64,000 bases of DNA from Candidatus Mnemosynella biddleae (GTDB lineage: Archaea > Halobacteriota > Archaeoglobi > Mnemosynellales > Mnemosynellaceae): positions 124,001 through 188,000 of the forward strand of contig MTMI02000009.1 of NCBI GenBank assembly GCA_002011165.2, in the 5' to 3' direction. Made by a program: the position numbers and the translations under genes. Position 1 is the stretch's first letter, and each line of letters opens with the position of its first letter. Below the pieces are notes generated by a model. That model was not told the origin of the DNA and ran no database searches. It saw only the letters and a list, made by a program, of their open reading frames with translations. Of the stretch, positions 18,709 through 27,803 are shown piece after piece.

Positions 18709-19929
18709 TTAAGTGAGATCTGCCATTTTCGGATTCACAAGCTCCTCTTCAATCCTTATCAACTCGTTTAGCTTGGCTATTCTCTCTCCTCCCACCACTC
18801 CAGTCTTTATTATGGGAAGTTCGAGAGCGATGGCAATATGAGCGATTGTATTATCTGTAGTCTCCCCAGAGCGATGAGAGATCACACATGTGTATCCCTC
18901 TCTTCGAGCAAGAGAGATCGCCTTGAAGGTATCGGTGAGAGTTCCGATCTGATTCGGCTTTATCAACACTGCATTTGCCGCTCCGGTTTCAATTCCCTTT
19001 CTGATCCTCTCGACGTTCGTAACGAATAAATCGTCTCCACATATCAGACAGTCAACAGAGGCAGTGAGCTCAGCAAAGCTTTCGAAGTCTTCTTCTTCGA
19101 AGGGATCCTCCACGTAATAGAGGTCATATCTATCTATCAGCTCTGCTATAAAGGAGAGTTGCTCTTCGGGAGTTCTCTTTGCATTTTTGTAAACATAATT
19201 CTCACCGTCCCAGAGTTCCGAAGCGGCAACGTCAATTCCGAACTTTATCTCAAAGCCAAGCTTGTCTGAAACTTCTGATACTGCTCTCTCCATGATCTCA
19301 AAAGCCTTCTCATCAGATATCTGCGGTGCCCATGCTCCTTCGTCTCCCTTTCCACAGAAAATTCCTTCTGAGGAAAGTATCTCCTTGACCTTCTTGTGAA
19401 CCGCAGAATTTGCGAAAACCGCTTCTTGAACAGAAGATGCGCCAATCGGAATCGAGAGAAACTCCTGAATGGATGTTGCTCCCACTGCATGAGCTCCTCC
19501 GCCAATCACATTACCAAGAGGATAGGGAAGTGACGACGAAAAAGGAGTTCCAAGATACCTGTAGAGAGGTATTCCCAAAGAGTTTGCTCCTGCTTTTGCT
19601 GAGGCCATCGAAATTGCGATTGCGGTATTACCACCGATGTGAGAAAAATTATCAGTCCCGTCAACATTTCTCAGAATTTCGTCTATATACTCCTGCTCAA
19701 GAACGTAAAGACCTATGAGCTCAGGAATGACTTCATCTTCAGCTATTTTTATGGCTTCATCAACCGAAATTACTTTCGCCTCATACTTTCCTGTGCTTGC
19801 CCCGCTGGGGGCTGCAGCAACTCCAGAAACCCCACTTTCAGTTATAATCTCCGCTTCTATTGTGGCATTTCCTCTGCTATCAAGAATTTTCCTCAGATAT
19901 ACATCCTCAATATAGCAATCTTCGTTCAT
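18709..19929 (-). CDS. eno: enolase
   Basis: Interconverts 2-phosphoglycerate and phosphoenolpyruvate. Family motifs include [15 protein letters not shown] at the N-terminus, [19 protein letters not shown], the metal/catalytic [11 protein letters not shown] and [12 protein letters not shown], and SHRSGETTD near residue 360. At 406 residues it is slightly shorter than most but complete. It is co-transcribed with rpoK upstream and S2 downstream. Confidence 0.97.
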   Translation of the reverse strand: MNEDCYIEDVYLRKILDSRGNATIEAEIITESGVSGVAAAPSGASTGKYEAKVISVDEAIKIAEDEVIPELIGLYVLEQEYIDEILRNVDGTDNFSHIGGNTAIAISMASAKAGANSLGIPLYRYLGTPFSSSLPYPLGNVIGGGAHAVGATSIQEFLSIPIGASSVQEAVFANSAVHKKVKEILSSEGIFCGKGDEGAWAPQISDEKAFEIMERAVSEVSDKLGFEIKFGIDVAASELWDGENYVYKNAKRTPEEQLSFIAELIDRYDLYYVEDPFEEEDFESFAELTASVDCLICGDDLFVTNVERIRKGIETGAANAVLIKPNQIGTLTDTFKAISLARREGYTCVISHRSGETTDNTIAHIAIALELPIIKTGVVGGERIAKLNELIRIEEELVNPKMADLT

Positions 19930-19935
19930 TTTTCT

Positions 19936-20151
19936 TCACCTAACTTTTCTCTTAACCGTTATCGGTATTAAACCTCTCCTGAACTCTTCAAGAGCTACCT
20001 GAATCGGGTCACCCTTCACATCTATGAACACTGGAGCACCCATCGTTATCTGAAGGGCTCTCGCTCCGATAATTCTCGCTTTTTCGAAGCGAGTGTATCT
20101 GTTGAGACGCTCATAAATGATATTAATTTTCGGTTCCGGCTTTTTTTCCAA
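19936..20151 (-). CDS. rpoK: DNA-directed RNA polymerase subunit RpoK (omega/Rpb6)
   Basis: A 71-residue assembly subunit of archaeal RNA polymerase. The central [20 protein letters not shown] is the Rpb6/omega core, followed by [14 protein letters not shown]. The start is a TTG with GAGGGTGA upstream. It lies 36 bases downstream of tRNA-Pro, in the conserved rpoN-rpoK-eno block. Confidence 0.95.
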   Translation of the reverse strand: MEKKPEPKINIIYERLNRYTRFEKARIIGARALQITMGAPVFIDVKGDPIQVALEEFRRGLIPITVKRKVR

Positions 20152-20187
20152 GACATCACCCTCTTCAAGTAAATAAGAGAAGGGGTA

Positions 20188-20261
20188 TGGGGTCGCTGAG
20201 ATTTGAACTCAGCTCCCGGCGTCCCGAACGCCGGAGGATATCCAAGCTACCCCACGACCCC
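20188..20261 (-). tRNA. tRNA-Pro (anticodon CGG)
   Basis: On the minus strand the cloverleaf folds with acceptor GGGGTCG/CGACCCC, anticodon stem CGGCG/CGCCG with loop TTCGGGA (anticodon CGG), T-arm CTGAG-TTCAAAT-CTCAG and discriminator A. No CCA is encoded. It begins only 2 bases after the rpoN stop codon, so it must be processed out of the polycistronic ribosome/RNA polymerase transcript. Confidence 0.95.
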
Positions 20262-20263
20262 AT

Positions 20264-20449
20264 CTACTCATACCTTGACACGAGATCTATCAGCTCAACA
20301 TGGGTGAGAAGCATTCTTCGACAGCAATAACGAGTGACTCCGAGGTCGTCGAGAACCTTTCCGGGAGGTTCGTTCTCACATCTTTTGGAGAACTCCTCCC
20401 AGAGATCTCCTATGACCTTTCCGCAGGTGAAACACCTCACAGGAATCAT
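20264..20449 (-). CDS. rpoN: DNA-directed RNA polymerase subunit RpoN (Rpb10)
   Basis: A 61-residue zinc-bundle subunit of RNA polymerase. It starts [20 protein letters not shown], with the CFTCG pair and a CC pair in VTRYCCRRM, the four zinc ligands. I start at ATG 20449; an adjacent ATG at 20452 and another at 20461 are possible but add only non-conserved residues. It sits between S9 and tRNA-Pro. Confidence 0.96.
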   Translation of the reverse strand: MIPVRCFTCGKVIGDLWEEFSKRCENEPPGKVLDDLGVTRYCCRRMLLTHVELIDLVSRYE

Positions 20450-20457
20450 CATCGCAA

Positions 20458-20856
20458 TCACCTGTACGACTTCTGTCTTCTCGCTCTTGCTCCCCTTCCT
20501 CCGAACTTCTTCGGCTCCTTGTATCTTATATCATTCACGAGAAGCGTTCTGTCATATTTCAGATAAGCATCCCTTAGAGATGAGTCATTCGTCCACTCCA
20601 CCAGAGCTCTCGCTATTGCTGTTCTCACAGCCTCTGCTTGAGCCATAAATCCTCCTCCTCTGACATTAACTTCAATGTCAACTGAATCAAGGATTGAAGA
20701 GGCAAACACGAGAGCTTCCTCTATTTTTAATCTCGCCAGTTCTGGCTCGTAAATCTCGAGGGGAATCTTATTTATTCTCACTCTTCCTTTCCCCTCCCTT
20801 ACGGTTGCTCTCGCAACCGCGGTTTTTCTTTTACCGCTCTCAACTACAACTTTCAT
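20458..20856 (-). CDS. rpsI: ribosomal protein S9
   Basis: Small-subunit protein S9. It begins [19 protein letters not shown] and ends in the basic tail [12 protein letters not shown], whose terminal Arg contacts P-site tRNA in the family. The ATG at 20856 has GAGGTG upstream; the ORF extends to an upstream GTG. It is about 132 residues and lies between L13 and rpoN. Confidence 0.96.
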   Translation of the reverse strand: MKVVVESGKRKTAVARATVREGKGRVRINKIPLEIYEPELARLKIEEALVFASSILDSVDIEVNVRGGGFMAQAEAVRTAIARALVEWTNDSSLRDAYLKYDRTLLVNDIRYKEPKKFGGRGARARRQKSYR

Positions 20857-20866
20857 AACGAACACC

Positions 20867-21286
20867 TCATATCTTTGCTCCGAGCATTCTGCTTATCTCT
20901 TCGAGAACCACATATTTCGGAACTTCAAGCTTTGAGACATGAATCTCAGGAAGCGTAATCTTCTCCATCTTTTCAAATTCCGAAGGAACACCTATATAAA
21001 CTTTCAATTTTGAGAGAGCTTCCCGTCCTCTCGCTTTCTTATATGGAAGCATTCCTCTGACTGTCCTCTTCACTATCCTATCAGGCATTCTCGGATAATA
21101 AGGACCTTTCTCCCTCGAACCTCTTTCTCTTTTCTCCCTATATCTCTCAAGAACCATCTGACGATCTCCACTGATTACGCATTTCTCAGCATTGACTATC
21201 ACGATCTCTTCGCCTTGGAGAAGTTCTTTTGCAACAACACTCGCGAGTCTTCCGAGGATTAAGCCATTTGCATCTATCACTTTCAT
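20867..21286 (-). CDS. rplM: ribosomal protein L13
   Basis: Large-subunit protein L13 (archaeal L13/L16e type). It starts [20 protein letters not shown], and contains the basic [22 protein letters not shown] near residue 80. About 139 residues. The ATG at 21286 is preferred because GAGGTG lies seven bases before it. It is part of the L18e-L13-S9 segment. Confidence 0.96.
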   Translation of the reverse strand: MKVIDANGLILGRLASVVAKELLQGEEIVIVNAEKCVISGDRQMVLERYREKRERGSREKGPYYPRMPDRIVKRTVRGMLPYKKARGREALSKLKVYIGVPSEFEKMEKITLPEIHVSKLEVPKYVVLEEISRMLGAKI

Positions 21287-21292
21287 TTTCAC

Positions 21293-21655
21293 TCACCTCA
21301 TTATCCTGATTCCGCTACCCTTTGGATTCTCTTCTATAATCTCCTCTATGGTCAGGCACCTTCCACCTGCTTCAGCAATCTTCTTCCTCGCACCCTCGCT
21401 GAAGCTAAGAGCGACCACGGTAACAGGAAAATCAATTTCACCGCTACCAAGAAGTTTCCCAGGGATTACCACAGTCTCTCCTCTGGACGCATACCTCGCA
21501 ATTTTTCCGACATTTACCTCGGCGTAATTTCTCGAAGGTCCCTCCAACCTCTCCGCTATATCCTTCCAGATCTTCGCACCTGTTTCATTTGATTTCTTCC
21601 GAAGCTTCCTAATCAGTGAAATTATTCTCGGATTAGTCTTTCTGATTCTCCTCAT
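21293..21655 (-). CDS. rpl18e: ribosomal protein L18e
   Basis: Large-subunit protein L18e, related to bacterial L15. The sequence [20 protein letters not shown] at the N-terminus and [24 protein letters not shown] are characteristic. At 120 residues it is full length. Its ATG overlaps the rpoD stop (TAATG), implying coupled translation. Confidence 0.96.
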   Translation of the reverse strand: MRRIRKTNPRIISLIRKLRKKSNETGAKIWKDIAERLEGPSRNYAEVNVGKIARYASRGETVVIPGKLLGSGEIDFPVTVVALSFSEGARKKIAEAGGRCLTIEEIIEENPKGSGIRIMR

Positions 21656-22443
21656 TACAACCCCTCTAATATCTTGCTCAGCTCTTCAACTTTATCTTTG
21701 AGAATGTTTACAGCCTCTATTACCATCTCAGAAGTCTTCATCGAGCCATCTGACTCAAACTGAAAGACGAACTTTGATTCATCAAATTCAAGCTTGAGAG
21801 CGTTCCTATCACAGGTATCAACACATAGCTTGCAAAGAGAGCACTCCACTCCATCAACAAGTTGAATTCTCCCTCCTATTTCATCAACTATTCCTTTAGG
21901 ACAAGATTTAACGCATTTCATGCAGAGATTGCACTCATCAGTGACAGAAAGATGTGGGAGATTTTTATAAGCGCAAGCAATTGCGCTTTGCCACTTAGCG
22001 TGCTTTTTCCCTATCCCAAGTCTTCCGATGGCTTCAAGTCTCAGTCTCTGCCCCTCTTTAAGCTTTACAATCGGGATCTTTTCGTTCACAACTTTAACAT
22101 CTGGATCTGATGATTTCAGATCTCCAGAATAAACTGTCTTCGGACCGACTTCATCAAGAGTGAAGATTACCTGACAAAGCGAGCATCCCTTTCCACCGCA
22201 TCTGCATTCCTCAGGGAAATAATAAAGACGAATATCTGCTTTGATTGGGATCAAAGCCATTCTTAAAGCTATCTGCTCGTCGTAAAGAGCGGAAGTGTTC
22301 TCATAAACCACAAGTTCATCTATCGCCATTTTCGGGACTTCTGCTATGAGAGCTCTTCTCAAAGCATTTGCCATTGCGGGAGTGACTCCGGAAAGAAGAA
22401 ACCTCATCTTACTATCAGATTGCTCAATGATCTCAATCTCCAT
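21655..22443 (-). CDS. rpoD: DNA-directed RNA polymerase subunit RpoD (alpha-like/Rpb3) with two [4Fe-4S] motifs
   Basis: The assembly subunit equivalent to bacterial alpha and eukaryotic Rpb3. The N-terminal dimerisation part ([20 protein letters not shown]) is followed by [11 protein letters not shown] near residue 78 and, from about residue 168, a ferredoxin-like insert with two complete clusters of ligands: [12 protein letters not shown] and [12 protein letters not shown]. Some archaeal RpoDs have lost one or both; here both are intact. The subunit pairs with L in the polymerase. It lies between S11 and L18e. Confidence 0.96.
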   Translation of the reverse strand: MEIEIIEQSDSKMRFLLSGVTPAMANALRRALIAEVPKMAIDELVVYENTSALYDEQIALRMALIPIKADIRLYYFPEECRCGGKGCSLCQVIFTLDEVGPKTVYSGDLKSSDPDVKVVNEKIPIVKLKEGQRLRLEAIGRLGIGKKHAKWQSAIACAYKNLPHLSVTDECNLCMKCVKSCPKGIVDEIGGRIQLVDGVECSLCKLCVDTCDRNALKLEFDESKFVFQFESDGSMKTSEMVIEAVNILKDKVEELSKILEGL

Positions 22444-22833
22444 TTACACTCTCCTTCCTCTTCTCCCACCTTTTGGTCTCGTCCCATCATGCGGAATTGG
22501 AGTGACATCCTCGATTCTTCCAATCTTCAACCCAGCTCTTGCAAGAGCTCTTATCGCAGCCTGAGCCCCAGGTCCCGGAGTCTTCTGCTTATTCCCTCCG
22601 GGTGCTCTGACCTTTATGTGAACGCCAACGATTCCCTTCTCTTTCGCAATTTCTGCAACCTGGAGAGCCATCTGCATCGCAGTATAAGGAGAGCTCTCAT
22701 CTCTATCTGCTTTCACAATTCTTCCGCCAGAAGATCTTGCTATAGTTTCCGCTCCAGTAATATCGGTTATTGTTATTATTGTGTTATTAAACGAAGCGTA
22801 AATATGGGCAATTCCCCATTTCCCGTCGCTCAT
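22444..22833 (-). CDS. rpsK: ribosomal protein S11
   Basis: Small-subunit platform protein S11. The sequence [23 protein letters not shown], the [20 protein letters not shown] core and the C-terminal [18 protein letters not shown] are exact family markers; 129 residues. It overlaps the S4 gene by 4 bases. Confidence 0.98.
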   Translation of the reverse strand: MSDGKWGIAHIYASFNNTIITITDITGAETIARSSGGRIVKADRDESSPYTAMQMALQVAEIAKEKGIVGVHIKVRAPGGNKQKTPGPGAQAAIRALARAGLKIGRIEDVTPIPHDGTRPKGGRRGRRV

Positions 22834-23384
22834 TTGCCACCCTCCTCGGAGGAGACTCTAATTACCTTTTGAGGATGATCTTGTCTAGCAAGAGGGGATC
22901 CAGGATAGTAGTCTATCAGATCTTCCTCTTCCTTAGGCACGAGATAACTTGGAACTGTAATCCTTCTCCCACCAATAGCTATGTGACCGTGAACTATAAA
23001 CTGACGAGCTTGTTTAATTGTTGAAGCAAGACCCTTTCTATAGACCAGAGTTTGGAGTCTTCTCTCGAGGAAGTCTTCAACTGTAAGTGAGAGAATATCA
23101 TTTAACTGGGCATCCTCTTCGAGTACTCCAACTCTCTTCAATCTCATGAGAACTGCGTTCACCTCTTTTTCAACATCCTCACTAAGACCTCTTACACTTA
23201 TAATTCCCTGAAGTTCTCTTGCAATTCTCCTGTACTTCCTCAGAATACTCTGAGCCTTCCAGAGTTCTCGCTTGTTCCTCAACCCGTATTCCTTTATGAG
23301 TTCAACTTCCTCGCTTAAACGGGTTGCCTCCCAAGGATTTCTTGGAGTTTCATAAGTTTTCCTGTTTCTACGCGGATCTCCCAT
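22830..23384 (-). CDS. rpsD: ribosomal protein S4
   Basis: Primary 16S rRNA-binding protein S4, archaeal/eukaryotic S9-type. It starts [20 protein letters not shown], and carries the S4 RNA-binding domain [20 protein letters not shown] followed by [17 protein letters not shown]. About 184 residues, complete. It is the second gene of the S13 operon. Confidence 0.97.
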   Translation of the reverse strand: MGDPRRNRKTYETPRNPWEATRLSEEVELIKEYGLRNKRELWKAQSILRKYRRIARELQGIISVRGLSEDVEKEVNAVLMRLKRVGVLEEDAQLNDILSLTVEDFLERRLQTLVYRKGLASTIKQARQFIVHGHIAIGGRRITVPSYLVPKEEEDLIDYYPGSPLARQDHPQKVIRVSSEEGGK

Positions 23385-23393
23385 CCTTCCACC

Positions 23394-23852
23394 TCACTTC
23401 TTCTTTCTGGAAACTCCAACCGCCGGTCCTTTCCTTCCAGTACTCCTTGTCCTCTGACCTCTTACCTTGTATCCCTTCTCGTGCCTGATTCCGCGATAAG
23501 ACCTTATCCTCTTCAACAGTTCAATATCCTCCTGCTTCACAAGATCGAGCTCCGCACCTATGATATGAAGATCTTCTCCCGTGTAGATATCCCTCCTTCT
23601 ATTTTTCATCCATGAAGGAAGATGATCATTAATATTTTCGATGACATCCTCAATTCTCTTTATCACTTCATCTGGTAGCTCTCCGAGAATAGCATCAGGA
23701 TCGACTCCGGCTTTTAGAGCTATAACCCTAGAGACTCTTCTCCCAATTCCCTTTATTGCTGTTAGAGCATACTGAACCTTCTTCGATCCATCAAGATCCG
23801 TATTCGCAATTCTAACAATATGTTTGAATTCTTCAGCACTTCCTGCTTCCAA
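23394..23852 (-). CDS. rpsM: ribosomal protein S13
   Basis: Small-subunit protein S13 of the head. FKHIVRIANTDLDGSKKVQY at the N-terminus, GIGRRVSRVIALKAG and the C-terminal RGIRHEKGYKVRGQRTRSTG define it; 152 residues. The start is a TTG at 23852 with GGGGG eight bases upstream; no in-frame ATG gives a better start. It heads the long minus-strand operon. Confidence 0.96.
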   Translation of the reverse strand: MEAGSAEEFKHIVRIANTDLDGSKKVQYALTAIKGIGRRVSRVIALKAGVDPDAILGELPDEVIKRIEDVIENINDHLPSWMKNRRRDIYTGEDLHIIGAELDLVKQEDIELLKRIRSYRGIRHEKGYKVRGQRTRSTGRKGPAVGVSRKKK

Positions 23853-23904
23853 GCTCTTTCCCCCAAAGAATCATCTGATTCGGCAAGGTAAATGAGGGTT
23901 TCTC

Positions 23905-23914
23905 ATTTATATAT
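23905..23914 (-). promoter_or_regulatory. TATA box of the S13 operon
   Basis: The minus strand reads ATATATAAAT, a near-consensus archaeal TATA box about 55 bases upstream of the S13 TTG start, in the divergent spacer shared with the HAD phosphatase gene. Confidence 0.6.
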
Positions 23915-24046
23915 CTTTCTTCAGAGATCCTCGGCTAAGGTGTAGGATGGTGAAATCTTATAGATAAATTTAACCTTCTGGATATAGTGTTTGTTCGTTT
24001 AATTTTAACCCTTTCATCAGCGAGAACTTCAAGAGAGTTTCGAATA

Positions 24047-24057
24047 ACTTTAAAATC
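24047..24057 (+). promoter_or_regulatory. TATA-like box upstream of the HAD phosphatase operon
   Basis: ACTTTAAAATC lies about 29 bases before the ATG at 24081, a spacing that would place the transcript start at or just before the start codon. It is the likely promoter for the six-gene plus-strand operon ending near 28953. Confidence 0.45.
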
Positions 24058-24080
24058 TTTTCCGAACCCACATAAGGAGT

Positions 24081-24884
24081 ATGTTAGTGATCTTCACGGA
24101 TCTGGATGGGACTCTTCTTGACGAGAACTATTCCTTTGAAGATGCAAGAGAAGTCGTCGAAGAGCTGAAAAAAAGGAAAATACCTTTGATTTTCTGTTCT
24201 GCGAAGACGAAAGTGGAACAAGAGTATTTCCTGAAGCTCATGAAAATCGCACACCCATTCATAGTAGAGGATGGATCTGCAATTTTTGTTCCTCGAGGAT
24301 ATTTCAAAAGAGTTTTCGGAAAAGTTAAAGGGGAATATGAAGTCAGAATTTTGGGAGTTAAGAGAGGAGAGATAATAGAGGAGATTCAAAAAATAGAAGA
24401 GAGAGGGCTGAAGATAAAAGGTTTTTTCAATATGAGTGATGTGGAGGTGGCGAGACTTACTGGATTAAATAAAGAAATGGCGAAAAAAGCAATGGAAAGA
24501 GGATTCAGCGAGATAGTTGTTGAAGCTGACGAGGAAGCGATTGAAATGCTGAAAAAGAGATTTAACGTTACTCTCGGAGGAAGATTTCTACACATATACG
24601 GAAAAGGAGCGGATAAAGGAAAAGCTGTTAAAATTCTAGTAGAATTTTTCAAAGAAGAACATAAAGGAGTTAAAACCATAGGGATAGGCAATTCCTATAC
24701 AGACGAGCCCATGTTAAAGAATGTGGATCTCCCAATTTTGGTGAGAAATCAAAATGGGTGGGCTGAAATAAAAGTAGAGGGACTGAAGTTAGTGGATGAA
24801 ATCGGACCAAGAGGTTTCGCAAAAGCCATAAACGACTTTATCTTAAAATCAGAAAAGCTTAAAAAAGAGAAAAGGGAGAATTAA
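24081..24884 (+). CDS. mpgP: mannosyl-3-phosphoglycerate phosphatase-like HAD hydrolase
   Basis: A HAD-IIB phosphatase. The nucleophile motif is FTDLDGTLLDENYSF (residues about 5-19), FCSAKTKVEQEYF follows as motif II, and GIGNSYTDEPML near residue 206 carries the motif IV acids. FIVEDGSAIFVPRGYF is typical of mannosyl-3-phosphoglycerate phosphatase, which makes the compatible solute mannosylglycerate in thermophiles. No mannosyltransferase partner is visible here, so the substrate is likely but not certain. It appears to lead the LarA operon. Confidence 0.78.
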   Translation: MLVIFTDLDGTLLDENYSFEDAREVVEELKKRKIPLIFCSAKTKVEQEYFLKLMKIAHPFIVEDGSAIFVPRGYFKRVFGKVKGEYEVRILGVKRGEIIEEIQKIEERGLKIKGFFNMSDVEVARLTGLNKEMAKKAMERGFSEIVVEADEEAIEMLKKRFNVTLGGRFLHIYGKGADKGKAVKILVEFFKEEHKGVKTIGIGNSYTDEPMLKNVDLPILVRNQNGWAEIKVEGLKLVDEIGPRGFAKAINDFILKSEKLKKEKREN

Positions 24885-24888
24885 AGTG

Positions 24889-25170
24889 ATGAGCGATGAG
24901 AGAAGAGTCCTTGTTGTAAAAGAAGGATATTACATTCCAGATTACGTGATAAAGATCTACCGTTACCAGTACGGGTTGTATGCGTTGGGTTTTCTGGTAG
25001 TGCTTATTGGTGTTTTTCTGCACAGAAAGTGGATCGGAATTAGCATTTTCCTCGCATATTTAGCGAATGCGATAGTACTCATTGGAATATCAATAATGCT
25101 CTTTACCTATGCAATCGTTTACAAAGTTGACAAAGCAATAGAGAGAGGATTTGAAGAAGAGGAAGAATAG
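24889..25170 (+). CDS. small two-helix membrane protein
   Basis: A 93-residue protein with two hydrophobic helices (about residues 29-45, GLYALGFLVVLIGVFLH, and 50-75, ISIFLAYLANAIVLIGISIM) and an acidic C-terminus (RGFEEEEE). I do not recognise the family. The ATG at 24889 follows a GGGAG site; a GTG at 24886 is one codon earlier. It lies 4 bases after mpgP and 17 before larA, so it is probably part of the same operon. Confidence 0.6.
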   Translation: MSDERRVLVVKEGYYIPDYVIKIYRYQYGLYALGFLVVLIGVFLHRKWIGISIFLAYLANAIVLIGISIMLFTYAIVYKVDKAIERGFEEEEE

Positions 25171-25187
25171 GAGGAGAGGATTTTCGA

Positions 25188-26462
25188 ATGATTGTTAAAA
25201 TGAGTTACGGAAAGGAGGAGATTCCAGTAGAGCTTCCAGATGAAAACGTAATCTGGGAACTTTACCCAAATGATCTTCCTCCAGTGGAAGATGAAGAAAA
25301 GGCGATAAAAGATGCTCTGGAAAATCCGATAGGGACAAAGAGGCTCAGAGATCTTGTTAGAAGAGGTATGAAAATTGTGATAATTGCAGATGATCTAACA
25401 AGACCGACACCGAGAAAGAGAATCATACCGATTCTTCTGAACGAGCTAAACGAAATAGGAATACCTGACGAGGATATAACTGTGCTCATAGCTCTCGGAA
25501 CTCACAGATATATGACCGAAGAGGAGATTCTCGAAAACTTCGGGGAAGAAGTGGTTAGAAGGGTTAGAATCATAAATCACGAATGGAAGGATGAAAAGAA
25601 TTTGATTTATCTTGGAGAGACCGAAAATGGAACTCCCGTAACAATAAACAGAGTTGCCTATGAAGCAGATTTCCTGATTGCCCTTGGGAGCATAGTTCCT
25701 CATTGTTTTGCGGGTTTCGGTGGAGGAGCAAAGATGATTCAGCCAGGAATCTGCGGATGGGATACAACCGCCGCAACGCATCTTCTTCTTTTTGAAGATG
25801 ATGAAAGAGTTTTGGAATACTCAGGGACGACAAAAAATAAAATTATGGAAGAGATGAGAGCTGTTGCAAAAAAAGCAGGTTTGAACTTCATAGTTAATGT
25901 TGTTTTCAACAGCAAAAAGGAACTCGTGAAGGTTGTCGCGGGAGATTTCGTAAAGGCTCATGATGCGGGAATAGAAGTTTCAAAGGAGATTTTCGTTAGA
26001 GAGATTGAAGAAAGAGCTGATATAGTCGTAGCCGATGCTCATCCAACCGAGATAGATCTCTGGCAAGGAGGAAAACCACTAACCTATGCGAGAAGAGCTG
26101 TGAAAGACGGAGGAACTCTCATCTTTTTGATTCCCGCTCCCGATGGAGTCTCGCCAACTCATCCAATTGTTTCAGAATGGGCTCATCTGAATTACAAAGA
26201 GATAAAAAGAAGGGTGAGAGAAGAGGAAGTGGAGGACAAAGTTGGATGTTCTGTACTCATGCTGATAAAGAAGGCAACTGAAGGGATAGATGTCATTGTT
26301 GTTTCAGATGGATTGACAAAAGAAATAAAAGAGAAGTTCGGCTTTATCCATGCTGAAAACGTTGAAGAAGCTTTGAAAATTGCATTCGAGAAACACGGAA
26401 AAAATGCAAAAATTGGAATAATTCATCATGGGGGAGATGTTTTACCTCTTTATAAGGGGTGA
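25188..26462 (+). CDS. larA: LarA-family (DUF2088) racemase-like protein
   Basis: A nickel-pincer racemase family protein related to lactate racemase LarA. Family elements are IADDLTRPTPRKRIIP near residue 66, LIALGTHRYMTEEE with its catalytic-type His, IGSIVPHCFAGFGGGAKMI-like segment at about residue 165, and HPTEIDLWQGGKPL in the C-terminal domain. Family members racemise or epimerise 2-hydroxyacids, but known ones cover several substrates and LarA-like proteins in archaea are mostly untested. The neighbours (MtaA-like and UxaA-like) suggest a hydroxyacid other than lactate. No larB/C/E maturation genes are visible in this window. Confidence 0.85.
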   Translation: MIVKMSYGKEEIPVELPDENVIWELYPNDLPPVEDEEKAIKDALENPIGTKRLRDLVRRGMKIVIIADDLTRPTPRKRIIPILLNELNEIGIPDEDITVLIALGTHRYMTEEEILENFGEEVVRRVRIINHEWKDEKNLIYLGETENGTPVTINRVAYEADFLIALGSIVPHCFAGFGGGAKMIQPGICGWDTTAATHLLLFEDDERVLEYSGTTKNKIMEEMRAVAKKAGLNFIVNVVFNSKKELVKVVAGDFVKAHDAGIEVSKEIFVREIEERADIVVADAHPTEIDLWQGGKPLTYARRAVKDGGTLIFLIPAPDGVSPTHPIVSEWAHLNYKEIKRRVREEEVEDKVGCSVLMLIKKATEGIDVIVVSDGLTKEIKEKFGFIHAENVEEALKIAFEKHGKNAKIGIIHHGGDVLPLYKG

Positions 26463-26470
26463 GGAGAGAA

Positions 26471-27499
26471 ATGGAAGAAGTTGAGGAGTGGATGAGTCCG
26501 AGAAAAAGATTTCTTTCCGCAATGTTCTCTGGGAGAGTGGATAGAAGAGCTGTTGGAAGTGCAACCTCTGTTGCAACGATAGAACAGATGGAGAAGACCG
26601 GAGCATATTTTCCAGAAGCTCATACAGATGCGAAAAAAATGGCAAAGTTATCTGCTGCTGCTTACGAGATTCTTGGATATGATTGTATCATGCCCTACTT
26701 CAGCGTTTGGATAGAAGCTGACGCCCTGGGAGCAGAAGTTGACTGGGGTACTGAGGAGAAGATGCCAGATGGAACGAAGACAGTGTTTAACGATCCTGAA
26801 GAGGTAACAATACCGGAGGATTTTCTTGAAAGAAAAGCCACAAGAGCTGTATTAGATGCCATAGAGATTTTGAAGAAAGAATATGGAGATTATGTGGCAA
26901 TTGTCGGAAAGGTGATGGGCCCATGGACTCTAGCATATCATGTTTGGGGAGTGAAGAATACGCTTATGAATGTGAGGCTCAATCCCGATAAGCTTCACAG
27001 ATTTCTCGATGCCCTCATGCCAGTGACAGTAGAATTCGGAAAAGCTCAGATTGAAGCTGGTATAGATGTTCTCATGCTTGCAGACCACGCAACTGGAGAT
27101 CTCGTTAGCGGAAAGACCTATAAAGAATTCCTCTTTGAGAGGCATAGAAAACTCACAAGAGAACTTAAAGTTCCGATGGTTCTTCACATATGTGGAGATA
27201 CGTTAGATAGAATGGACTATATTGCTCAAACAGGATTTGACTGCTTCCATTTTGATTCGAAAGTGGATGCATTTAAAGCAAAGGATGTTTGCGGAAAGAG
27301 GATTTCACTGATGGGCAATATTAACAACCCACAAACACTCCTCTACGGGACTCCTGAAGATGTCGAGAAAGAAGCAGACTACGCTGCAAGAGCTGGAGTA
27401 GAAATTCTTGCCCCAGAATGTGCGATACCAACGAGAGTTAAAGACGAAAATCTCAAAGCAATTGTAAGGGTGGCGAGAAGATATCCCGGAGTCGGTTGA
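26471..27499 (+). CDS. MtaA/CmuA-type methyltransferase (uroporphyrinogen decarboxylase superfamily)
   Basis: A zinc-dependent methylcobamide:thiol methyltransferase-like protein. Zinc ligands are recognisable as LHICGDT (His-x-Cys near residue 236) and APECAIPT (Cys near residue 316), the arrangement of MtaA/MtbA, and the start MSPRKRFLSAMFSGRVDR is typical. Such enzymes move a methyl group from a corrinoid to coenzyme M or another thiol. No corrinoid protein or substrate-specific MtxB is nearby, so the methyl donor is unknown. The ATG at 26471 follows a GAGGAGAG site; a GTG at 26459 overlaps the larA stop and would also work. Confidence 0.8.
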   Translation: MEEVEEWMSPRKRFLSAMFSGRVDRRAVGSATSVATIEQMEKTGAYFPEAHTDAKKMAKLSAAAYEILGYDCIMPYFSVWIEADALGAEVDWGTEEKMPDGTKTVFNDPEEVTIPEDFLERKATRAVLDAIEILKKEYGDYVAIVGKVMGPWTLAYHVWGVKNTLMNVRLNPDKLHRFLDALMPVTVEFGKAQIEAGIDVLMLADHATGDLVSGKTYKEFLFERHRKLTRELKVPMVLHICGDTLDRMDYIAQTGFDCFHFDSKVDAFKAKDVCGKRISLMGNINNPQTLLYGTPEDVEKEADYAARAGVEILAPECAIPTRVKDENLKAIVRVARRYPGVG

Positions 27500-27512
27500 G
27501 AAAGGTGAGAGG

Positions 27513-27803
27513 ATGAGAATAAAGGCAATCAAGATGAACGAAAAGGACAATGTGGCGACAGCAATAGATGACATTGAAAGTGGAGAGGTTATTGGAGTTA
27601 AGAACGAAGAGACTTTTGAAATTCAGGTTCTTCAGAGGATTCCCTTCGGACATAAAATTGCACTAAAGGATATTTCGAGAGGAGAGAACATAATAAAGTA
27701 CGGTGAAGTTATAGGAAGAGCAACAGAAGATATCAAAAAAGGAGAACATGTCCACGTTCATAATGTCGAGAGTTTAAGGGGGCGTGGAGATCTCAGAAAA
27801 TGA
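27513..27803 (+). CDS. UxaA/SuyA-like small subunit, SAF domain
   Basis: A 96-residue SAF-domain protein corresponding to the N-terminal part of altronate dehydratase UxaA or to SuyA of (R)-sulfolactate sulfo-lyase. The segments IPFGHKIALKDISRGE, IIKYGEVIGRATEDIKKGEH and VHVHNVESLRGRGD are family-diagnostic. In the split forms it works as a complex with the large subunit encoded next. It overlaps the large subunit gene by 20 bases. Confidence 0.88.
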   Translation: MRIKAIKMNEKDNVATAIDDIESGEVIGVKNEETFEIQVLQRIPFGHKIALKDISRGENIIKYGEVIGRATEDIKKGEHVHVHNVESLRGRGDLRK

